Shown one piece after another: positions 33,138 through 40,700 of a DNA stretch of 61,462 nucleotides. The notes beneath the pieces were generated by a model, which saw only the letters and a program-made list of their open reading frames with translations, was not told where the DNA came from and made no database searches. The stretch is from contig JAFQBN010000028.1 of assembly GCA_017416685.1 (NCBI GenBank), positions 1-61,462 of the forward strand, in the 5' to 3' direction. Position 1 is the stretch's first letter. Each line of letters opens with the position of its first letter. Origin of the DNA: Oscillospiraceae bacterium (GTDB lineage Bacteria > Bacillota > Clostridia > Oscillospirales > Oscillospiraceae). Position numbers and translations under genes: made by a program.

Positions 33138-34763
33138 ATGAGAAACCTTATGCGAAAATGGAATAGAGTGCTGCTGTGCGTGCTGGTGTCTTGTATGCTG
33201 CTTGGGACTGCGGTGGTGCAGGCGGCCAACCCCTGCGCTTTGCGGGTCACCATACGCAACGATGCGGACGAGCCGATCTCCGGCATCAATGTAGACCTGT
33301 ATCAGGTGGCAGTTACAAAGAACGGTGTCACCACGTTGAACGAGCGGTTTGCCGGTCTTTCTCTGAGCGCGGACCAACTGCTTGCCGACAGTGGTGCGGA
33401 CAATGCCAACATCGTCTACCAGTATGTCTTTGCTCAGGAAGTGGAGTATACCGCCAAGCATACTACCAACGCCAATGGCAACGCGGAATTTAACAATCTG
33501 GAGCAAGGCATTTATCTGGTGCTGGATGAAGGCGGACAAAAAGTGGCCTTCCAACCCTATCTGGTCGTCCTCCCCATGACCGTGGACGGGCAAGTGAGCT
33601 ATTACGTGGCCTCCAGTCCCAAGACTTCTGAAACGGACACAAAATCCTTTCTTGTGGTTATGTTGTGGGAAGACAACATGAATGCGGCAGGTAAACGCCC
33701 CCGCAGTGTAGAGGTGACCCTGCTGCGGGACGATATCCCGGTTCGCAAGGTAACGCTCAGCGCCGACAACAGCTGGCAGCATCAGTTCTATCAACTGCCC
33801 ACCGGCGGAGAATATTCGGTGAAGATCGACCCAATTTCGCAGTACAGCACCTCTTATGACCTGCGGGGAGACTCCTGCATCATCCTGAACAAGTACACCG
33901 GTGGCGGTGGCGGAGGCGGCGGTGGTACGAACCCCGACCCTCCCACACCGCCCACACCGGAAAAAGGCCATGTCAGCGTGTACAAAATTTGGGACGATAA
34001 CAGCGATGCTGCCGGTACGCGTCCCGAACAAGTTACTGTTCAGCTGATTCGGGCGGGAACGGTGGAGAAAACTGCCGCTCTCTCTTCAGCCAACAGCTGG
34101 AGTTATACTTTCTACGAGCTGGATCCGCTGGCGAGTTATACGGTTCGGGAAGTTTCTGTTCCCGGTTATACCCCCGATTATCGCGGCAATGCCGCCACCG
34201 GTATTACCATTACCAACCGCAGCGATACCAAACCCGAACCCCCCGACCAACCAATCAATCCCGATCCCCCCGGCCCAGTGGAGCCTGTTCCCGAAACCAT
34301 TGATATTCCTGTCGTTGTCGTGTGGCGTGGTGATGAAAACCACCCGCAGGCCCGCCCGGAGCAGGTGACGGTCCATTTAATCTCCTCCGGCAACATTGTT
34401 TCCACCCTCGATTTGACCGCCGCTGACGGCTGGCAAGGCGTGTTTGCCGATATTCCCGCCGATCTTGCCTACAGCATCTGGCAGCTGTCGGTAGATGGTT
34501 ATTCTACCGCTTACGAAGGCAGTGCATCACAGGGGTTCACCGTAATCAACACTTACCGAAGCCAGACACCCTCCGATCCGCCCGCACCTCCCCAGCCCCC
34601 GGATTCGCCACCTTATGAACCTTCCGTTCCTGTAAAACCCTCCCAGCCTACCATTCCTCAGACCGGTGTGCAGTTATGGCCTCTTTGGCTGTTGCTGGTG
34701 GCCGGTGTACTGCTGATAGCGTTGGGCCTTGCAGACCTGTACTTGGGGAGGAAAAAATCATGA
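33138..34763 (+). CDS. Minor/basal pilin with Cna-B domains and an IPQTG anchor
   Basis: A 541-residue secreted Cna-B protein. Signal peptide about 1-30 (VLLCVLVSCMLLGTAVVQAA). An N-terminal pilin domain is followed by three Cna-B-type repeats, each opening with a W(D/R/E)D-type strand (VMLWEDNMNAAGKRP, VYKIWDDNSDAAGTRP, VVVWRGDENHPQARP). Linkers are a nine-glycine run and proline-rich stretches; the second is PPAPPQPPDSPPYEPS before the anchor. The sorting signal is IPQTG, not LPETG, followed by a helix and RKKS. The different motif suggests recognition by the neighbouring second sortase, with a basal role in attachment to the wall. AGGAGAG precedes ATG 33138. The stop overlaps the next start (ATGA). 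Confidence 0.9.
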   Translation: MRNLMRKWNRVLLCVLVSCMLLGTAVVQAANPCALRVTIRNDADEPISGINVDLYQVAVTKNGVTTLNERFAGLSLSADQLLADSGADNANIVYQYVFAQEVEYTAKHTTNANGNAEFNNLEQGIYLVLDEGGQKVAFQPYLVVLPMTVDGQVSYYVASSPKTSETDTKSFLVVMLWEDNMNAAGKRPRSVEVTLLRDDIPVRKVTLSADNSWQHQFYQLPTGGEYSVKIDPISQYSTSYDLRGDSCIILNKYTGGGGGGGGGTNPDPPTPPTPEKGHVSVYKIWDDNSDAAGTRPEQVTVQLIRAGTVEKTAALSSANSWSYTFYELDPLASYTVREVSVPGYTPDYRGNAATGITITNRSDTKPEPPDQPINPDPPGPVEPVPETIDIPVVVVWRGDENHPQARPEQVTVHLISSGNIVSTLDLTAADGWQGVFADIPADLAYSIWQLSVDGYSTAYEGSASQGFTVINTYRSQTPSDPPAPPQPPDSPPYEPSVPVKPSQPTIPQTGVQLWPLWLLLVAGVLLIALGLADLYLGRKKS

Positions 34764-35359
34764 AGCAGATCCGTGCTGCCGCATTGATCCTTTTGGGCCT
34801 GTCTATGATCCTTGCCTCGGCCTATTTATTCTCTCGGTACGAGCAGGAGGCCGAAACAGCGGGCGAAAACGCGCAGCAACTGCTGGCAGCCCTAACCGAG
34901 GAAATCGAGAAAAACAAGGAGCAGAACCTGTATGACACGGCAGTGCAGGAGCAGTCCATCGGCCAAATGCTCCAAACATCACTGCAGGGCTATGACCTTG
35001 TAGGCATCATCCGTGTTCCCAGTATGGGTGTGGAACTGCCCGTGCTGAACGATTGGAACTACGACCTGCTGAAACTGTCCCCCTGCCGCTACTCCGGCAG
35101 CATAGAGGGGCAGAATCTGATCCTGATGGGCCATAACTACAAAAAGCATTTTGCGCCTCTGCGCCGGGTGTCGTCCGGTGATCGGGTGGAATTTTTGGAT
35201 GTTAACGGAACCTCGCACGCCTATGTGGTCGCTGAAACGGAAGTCTTAAAACCCACACAGCTGGATGAGTTGTCCTCTTCGGAACACAGCCTGACGATCT
35301 TCACCTGTACCTCCGGCGGTCAAAGCCGTTTTGTGGTTCGGTGCGATCCGGCCGAGTGA
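34760..35359 (+). CDS. Second sortase of the pilus locus
   Basis: A 199-residue sortase with one N-terminal membrane helix (about 5-25), then an acidic helical stretch and the beta-barrel core. Catalytic residues: His125 in LMGHNYKKHF, Cys183 in IFTCTSGGQ and Arg190 in QSRFVVRC. There is no C-terminal membrane helix, so it is not class C; the GHN and short size fit class B/D-like or housekeeping types, not settled here. Its start overlaps the stop of the IPQTG pilin, so the pair is co-translated and this enzyme probably handles that pilin or anchors the finished pilus. Confidence 0.88.
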   Translation: MKQIRAAALILLGLSMILASAYLFSRYEQEAETAGENAQQLLAALTEEIEKNKEQNLYDTAVQEQSIGQMLQTSLQGYDLVGIIRVPSMGVELPVLNDWNYDLLKLSPCRYSGSIEGQNLILMGHNYKKHFAPLRRVSSGDRVEFLDVNGTSHAYVVAETEVLKPTQLDELSSSEHSLTIFTCTSGGQSRFVVRCDPAE

Positions 35360-35421
35360 CTCCTTCATTGCTCAGGGCAATCCGTATTTGGCCATAAGTG
35401 CAATACGCAATCAAACGGTAA

Positions 35422-35464
35422 ACCGTGGGGCAAGTCGTATCGACCTGCCCCACGGTCATTTTTT
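35422..35464 (+). terminator. Terminator of the pilus operon
   Basis: A 16-bp stem (35422-35437 with 35441-35456, one mismatch) with a TAT loop, followed by six T (35459-35464). Confidence 0.88.
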
Positions 35465-35477
35465 CGTTTGCTGGGCA

Positions 35478-35537
35478 AAAAAGAAGCCTCGCTATCCTGA
35501 GATAGCGAGGCTTTCCTAATGGTTGCGGAGGCAGGAC
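35478..35537 (-). repeat. 60-bp direct repeat copy A: tRNA terminator hairpin plus the last 18 nt of tRNA-fMet
   Basis: 59 of 60 bases match 43199-43258. It contains the hairpin AGCCTCGCTA...TAGCGAGGCT and the 3' end of the tRNA-fMet gene (35520-35537), then the similarity stops abruptly in the T arm. Confidence 0.85.
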
Positions 35538-36229
35538 GAAGCTTTGCTGCGCAAATCTTCCGTGCTTGACGACCCAATGCTGCGCATTCGGTACCCGTCT
35601 GCGCACCACGCATCTAAAAAACAGTTCCCCGAACTGTTTTTCTTAACGATGCATGCCTTCATAAGGTTCAAGTCCTGCCCGGCTCAAAGCAAAGAAAATC
35701 CAAACCCAACCACAGGGTTGAGTTTGGATTTTTGGTTGCGGAGGCAGGACTTGAACCTGCGACCTCCGGGTTATGAGAACGACCAAGAAGTTCGGAAATT
35801 CCGAGAAAAGCGAAGAAATTGCGCACTTTTCGGGCTGATAACGACGACCGGACGCCGACCGGGACCTCTCGTGCCGCCGTCGCAAGCCTTTTTCTCTCGG
35901 CTCGGTGGTCAAATGGGAATCAAATTGTGCGGTCAGTCACTAGCACTTGAGTGATTACATCTCTTAAGCGAGAAGTGCCGACCCTATATTCCAAAACCTC
36001 ATCGGCGGTTTTGCAAAGCAACTCGGTTTCTTGACGGCGGCTGTGTGAGATAGAAATGTAGCCGTTGTAATGAGTGATGTTGTAGGTGAAGTTCTCCCAT
36101 TGAAATTCGACTTCGCCCCGCCAGCGCATTGTTGTTGCTGCTGTACCAGTTGCAACTGTACGGGTATTGCCCAACAGTGCACCAAAAGGACTTTGAGAGA
36201 CTCGTTGTGTCGGTGGCTGAGGATAGCCT
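35538..36229. other. Scar region with tRNA pieces and gene debris
   Basis: No intact gene. It holds a hairpin (35617-35627 with 35631-35641, CCC loop), a plus-strand tRNA-like piece CATAAGGTTCAAGTCCTGCC (35660-35679), a further hairpin (about 35696-35732), the tRNA-fMet fragment B and a minus-strand protein fragment. The mosaic suggests repeated insertion and deletion. Confidence 0.6.
35733..35777 (-). repeat. tRNA-fMet 3'-half fragment, copy B
   Basis: 45 of 45 bases match the 3' part of tRNA-fMet (43241-43285), from the CCA end to just past the CAT anticodon; then the sequence diverges. This is the usual extent of an integrase crossover site in a tRNA gene. Confidence 0.85.
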
Positions 36230-36234
36230 GGCAC
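35920..36234 (-). pseudogene. Possible fragment of an unrecognised gene
   Basis: The last 60-70 codons of this frame look protein-like (WENFTYNITHYNGYISISHS, LLCKTADEVLEYRVGTSRLR), while the upstream part is low-complexity and overlaps the serine-hydrolase fragment. No ribosome site or start is evident, so I treat it as the C-terminal stump of a gene. I do not recognise the family. Confidence 0.35.
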
Positions 36235-36643
36235 GGCGGTGGACTATGCCAAGTTTGCCGCGGCTCTTGCCAATGACGGTGTGGGAGAAAATGGTGTACG
36301 GATTATCAGCGCTGAGAGTATCCGGCGTATGTATCAGGAGGAAATCTGTGTGGATGACCTCAAATGTGACTTTACCTGCGTGCAGGGTGCGGATTATAGC
36401 TACGGTCTTGGCGTGCGCACCCGCATTCGTCCCACAGAATGGGGCCTGGGCGTAGGTGAGTTTGGCTGGGACGGTGCGGCGGGCACCTACCTGATGGTTG
36501 ACCCGGTAAAGCACGTCAGCGTTGTGGTTGGTATGCACATAGAATGTTGGCCGACCATATTTGAGGGAAAACACCTGGAGCTGGTCAAGCAGATTACGAA
36601 GAGCTGTTTGACGCACAGTAAAACACGACACCGAAGCGAATGA
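36230..36643 (+). pseudogene. C-terminal remnant of a serine beta-lactamase-like hydrolase
   Basis: About 137 codons opening GTAVDYAKFAAALANDG, continuing RIISAESIRRMYQEE and YSYGLGVRTR, and ending with the GEFGWDGAAGTYLMVDP strand. This matches the C-terminal third of class C beta-lactamase-related esterases (PF00144 type), where GxFGWxGxxGT is typical. The SxxK nucleophile and YxN motifs are upstream of the break and absent. No start or ribosome site. It ends at a terminator, so the 3' end of the original gene is preserved. Confidence 0.75.
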
Positions 36644-36652
36644 TCGAAACAG

Positions 36653-36687
36653 AAAGGCTCGAAATCCACGGATTTCGAGCCTTTTAT
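36653..36687. terminator. Terminator after the hydrolase remnant, shared with AraC
   Basis: A 15-bp stem (36653-36667 with 36670-36684) with CTTTTATT on the plus side. The convergent AraC gene ends 21 bases further on. Confidence 0.8.
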
Positions 36688-36707
36688 TGCGTTTGGACGG
36701 CCTCAAC

Positions 36708-37565
36708 CTATGCCGTTGCCGGTGTAATGTTGACAGGGGCCGCATCCGACAGGGCCTGCCGCGCACGAAACCGATTCGGAGAACAATTGTGAAACTGGGA
36801 AAAACAGCGGATGAAGGCAGGGACGGAGGCGTAGCCCACTTGAAGGGCGATCTGCTGGATGGACAGTTCGGTGTTTTGCAGCAGCCAGCCGGCGTGGGTC
36901 ATCCGGGTGGCAGCCAGCTTTTCCCGAAAACTCATACCGTATCGCTTTCGCAGAAAACGATGCAGCTGGCTTGGGGACAGGCAAAGCCGCGCACAAAGCT
37001 GGTCCTTTGTCACGTTTTCCCTAAGGCAATTGGCAAAGAAACTGTCGATGATATCGACCCGAAGGTCGGAGTTGATGGCCGTGGCACTTTCTGTGTCTGC
37101 GGCACCCAACAGGCGCAGCAGATGAATGGTCAACTGACCCAGCAGGAAGTGGACCATCTTTTGGTGAAACGGAGCAGGGTTGGTGTGTTCCGTCAGCAAT
37201 TCGTTGGCCAAAAAGGCTGTGGCAGGAGGGAAATCCAAAACCACACAGGAGGCGTTCGGGTCAGAAACCAGTTGACCGGAAGCGGGGAACAAATCCAAAA
37301 CCAGTTTGTCGAAATCGGAAGAGTAGGAAACGGGATTGTGAAACTTGTCCGGCAGGATCAAGATGCCCTGCCCGGCGTGGAGGGTGTGCTCCGTGCCTTC
37401 CACATCCACACAGCAGCTGCCGTGGAGGACGATATGAAGCTCGTGGTCGGCATTGCAGTGCCGCTTGGCCACCCAGGTGTGCCGGTAGGATATAAAGTTC
37501 GAGGGGACGTACAGATCCAGTCGGATATCGTTGATTGTGGTTCGAATGACTTCTTTGCGTGGCAT
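36708..37565 (-). CDS. AraC-family regulator divergent from the SGNH/SLH protein
   Basis: A 285-residue regulator. Cupin half: NADHELHIVLHGSCCVDVEG and GILILPDKFHN. DNA-binding half: VTKDQLCARLCLSPSQLHRFL and IQQIALQVGYASVPAFIRCFSQ, ending CSPNRFRAR. ATG 37565 is set by AGGAGGATG; a long in-frame extension upstream is not translated from any good start. It reads away from the 5.2-kb surface-protein gene 210 bases off, as does the AraC gene at 50090 from the surface protein at 51161, so it is the likely activator of that gene. Confidence 0.92.
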   Translation of the reverse strand: MPRKEVIRTTINDIRLDLYVPSNFISYRHTWVAKRHCNADHELHIVLHGSCCVDVEGTEHTLHAGQGILILPDKFHNPVSYSSDFDKLVLDLFPASGQLVSDPNASCVVLDFPPATAFLANELLTEHTNPAPFHQKMVHFLLGQLTIHLLRLLGAADTESATAINSDLRVDIIDSFFANCLRENVTKDQLCARLCLSPSQLHRFLRKRYGMSFREKLAATRMTHAGWLLQNTELSIQQIALQVGYASVPAFIRCFSQFHNCSPNRFRARQALSDAAPVNITPATA

Positions 37566-37775
37566 AGAACATCCTCCTATTTGCAGAATAGACCACGTTT
37601 GGAAATAATGTGGCATATTCGGGTATTTCAAGAGGGAGTATATCATGTTAGAATTACAAAAGCAAGGTGTATGTATGCGGAGATTTGCGGTGCAAGAGCA
37701 GGGGCGTGACGCAGGGGAAATGCGCCGTCCGGATCGGCTCAACCACCGACCCCGTATGAACAGGAGGATGAAACG

Positions 37776-40700
37776 ATGAAACAGAACCGATTGAACCGAA
37801 TGCTTTCTCTGCTGCTGGCCGTCGTACTGTGCGTCAGCATGGTGCCCGTTGCGGCAATTCCTGCGGCGGCTGCCAATCTCGGCAACAAGGAGTGGGTTGC
37901 CCGGAACGATGACTTTAGTAGCTATCCCGTGGGGCGTGATACCTTCTTCGGCAATGCCGGGTACACCGGCTTCAGCGAGAGCCAGCACGGCGCCTATGGC
38001 AGTGCGAGCTACTCCACCTACGGCATTGTGGAGGAGAAGGGCAACAAGATGCTGGAACTGACCAGTGTCAACACTACCGGCAACGATTTCTGTGGGCCTC
38101 GGGTTTCCGGTACCCACGCGGTGAGTTTTGACTTCTATATGCCCTCCGGCGGCAGTTCCGTGCCCGGACTGATCCTGCGTATGTTCGAGGGCATGAAGCC
38201 CGCTCTAGCCGGCAACGCCATCGTCTACATTGACGGCGGCATGAATATCCGCCTGATCGAGAGTATCACCACCGGCAGCAACGTGACCACGGAGATGAAA
38301 AACGCCGCCGGTGACCGCTTGGTCCCCAATCGGGATCAGTGGTATACGGTGAAGATGTCCGTGGAACCCGGCAAGTTCATGGTAAAGATCTGGCCTCAGG
38401 GCGGACAGGAGCCTGCTGACAACTCCACTGCCGGCGTGTGCGTGCTGGAAACCCCCGTCATTACGGAAGAGATGCTGGGTCGCGGTATGTCCACCCGCAT
38501 TCAAAACCGCAACCGCAATCTGGCCGGTGAGTCCTACACCACCCGCATCGACAACTTTAAGATCACCAAGCCTTACGAGGAAATGATGCTGCCCAAGATG
38601 CTGTACGGCGACCCCGGCGAAAAGCTGACCATGGACGCGGTGTTTACCGGCCAGGATCTGATGGCGCAGACCCCCACCCCCAAGTTCAAGTACACCCTGT
38701 CCAACCCCGCGCTGGGCCGCGTGAACGGCAGCGGTGAGCTGGTTTTGGGCTCTGCGGGTCGGGGCACCCTCACCGTGGAGCTGGCCGACATGGACGGAAA
38801 GGGCACCGGCGTGACCAAACAGGTAGATCTGTCCGTGGGCGAGAGTGCCGAGGTCAAGGCCAAGCAGCCTCTGGTCAAAGTGCCGGAGAGCGACATCGGC
38901 AAGACCCGGCAGATCGAGCTGGAAACCAAGTTCGACCTGAACCTGGCCATTCCCGGCCACACCATCAAGTGGGTCTCCGACAACGAGACGGTGGCTGCCG
39001 TGGATCAGACCGGCGTGGCCACCATCAAGGGTTTTGGTACCGCCAAGATCACCGCCATGGTCTACACCCCCGACGGCACCTACACCGGCCTGATCGCACG
39101 AACCACCGTGCAGGTGGGCGAGAAGCCCCTGCGCATCCTGTCCATCGGTAACAGCTACAGCCGGGACACCTTCTACTACTTGAGCAACCTGGCCAAGCTG
39201 TACGGCGAGCGCGTGGAGAGCGCCTACCTGATGCTGGGCAGCGCCACCCTACGTATGCACGCCCGCAACGTGGCCAAGAACGCCGCCGAGTACACCTACT
39301 ACACCAGCGACCCCCTGACCGGCGAGATGTACGGCGGCGCCGTCAGCAGCATCAAGGACGCCGTGGAAAGCCGGGATTGGGACGTCATCATGCTGCAGCA
39401 GGGCGTGATGGAGGCTGGATTTACCACCACCTACAACGCCGATCTGCAGTTCATGCTGGACTATCTGGCCGACGTACAGCCCAACGCCAAGGTCTACTGG
39501 AACATGACCTGGGCTAACCGGGACGGGGAAACCAGCGAGTACAAGTACGGTTCCGTGGCAGATTTCGCCACCGCCTATGAGAGCAGCCAGGCGCTGATGT
39601 ACAACGCCATCGTGGACTGCCTGGGCAAGCACATCGTGGGCGAGGACGCCGAGTACGCCGACCGGTTCGACGGCTGGTTCCCCGTAGGTGCCGCCATTCA
39701 GAACGTCCGCGCCACCGCCATCGGCGACAACGTCACCCGGGACGGCTATCACCTGTCCCTGCAGGCCGGCCGATTGACCGCCGCCATGACGGTGCTGAAG
39801 GTGCTGTTCCCCGACGCCGACCTTTCCAAGATCACCCCGGAGGCGGTCAAACCCTTCCTTGACACCGACAAGCAGGATCTGAGCAGCAGCTTCCCCGACG
39901 ACCCCAACTACGCCAATACTGAGGCCAATATGGCCCTGATCCGCAAGAGCGTGGAGGCCGCCTGTGCCGATTTGACCAAGGCCCCCGCCAAGATCCCTGC
40001 CCCCAAGTCCCGAACCGTGGAGGATTTGACGGCCGACCCCGATGACGTTACCATCGGTCAGGTAGCAGCCCCTCTGATTTTGAACTTCGGTGACCTGGTG
40101 GTGGACAAGGCCGGTACCGTCTACGTCACCGCCTACGAGTGCATCACCCACGTACCCACCCGCAACACCGGTGACTATAAGCAGGACGGTCAGGAAGGCC
40201 CCGGCATCCTGAAGATCTGGAAGAGCACCGACAACGGCAAGACCTGGGACTATGATAACCCCCTGCTGACCATCGACCAGCGCAAGTACGAGGAGTGGGG
40301 CATCACCCCCGGCCTCTATAACCGCTATGAGCGGGTGCAGAACGGCGCCAACGACTACGCCTACGGCTTCGACGGCCGCGACCCCAACATGGGCCTGATG
40401 TACTACGACATGGACGGCGACGGCACCGAGGATGAGGTGCTGCTGTACACCTTCTGGGGCTTCCAGTACATGGAGTCCGGCAGTGCCATCGGCGAGGGTA
40501 CTTACATTATGTACTCCATCGACGGCGGAGAGAACTGGTCTGTCCCCCAGCGCGTCATGACCCAGCATTGCCCCGGCAACGGCGGCCTGAAGCGCGGCGA
40601 TATGACCTACTTCTCCGGCGGTCAGCTGCTGGTGCCCCTGTACGGTTCCCCCATCGTGGTGGCCTTGCTGCTGCAGTGGGATACGGCCACCCAGAAGTGG

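Noticed and set aside
33898-33930. GGT/GGC tract (nine glycines) as a phase-variable repeat
   Set aside because: The glycine codons are mixed and not a uniform mononucleotide or short tandem tract, so slippage is not strongly predicted; it is probably a linker.
35478-35516. Hairpin considered as an independent CRISPR-like repeat unit
   Set aside because: Only two copies 7.7 kb apart, part of a larger 60-bp tRNA-end duplication; no array or cas genes.
35642-35912. Minus-strand 89-codon ORF
   Set aside because: Runs across the tRNA-fMet fragment and a hairpin, with no ribosome site; not a gene.
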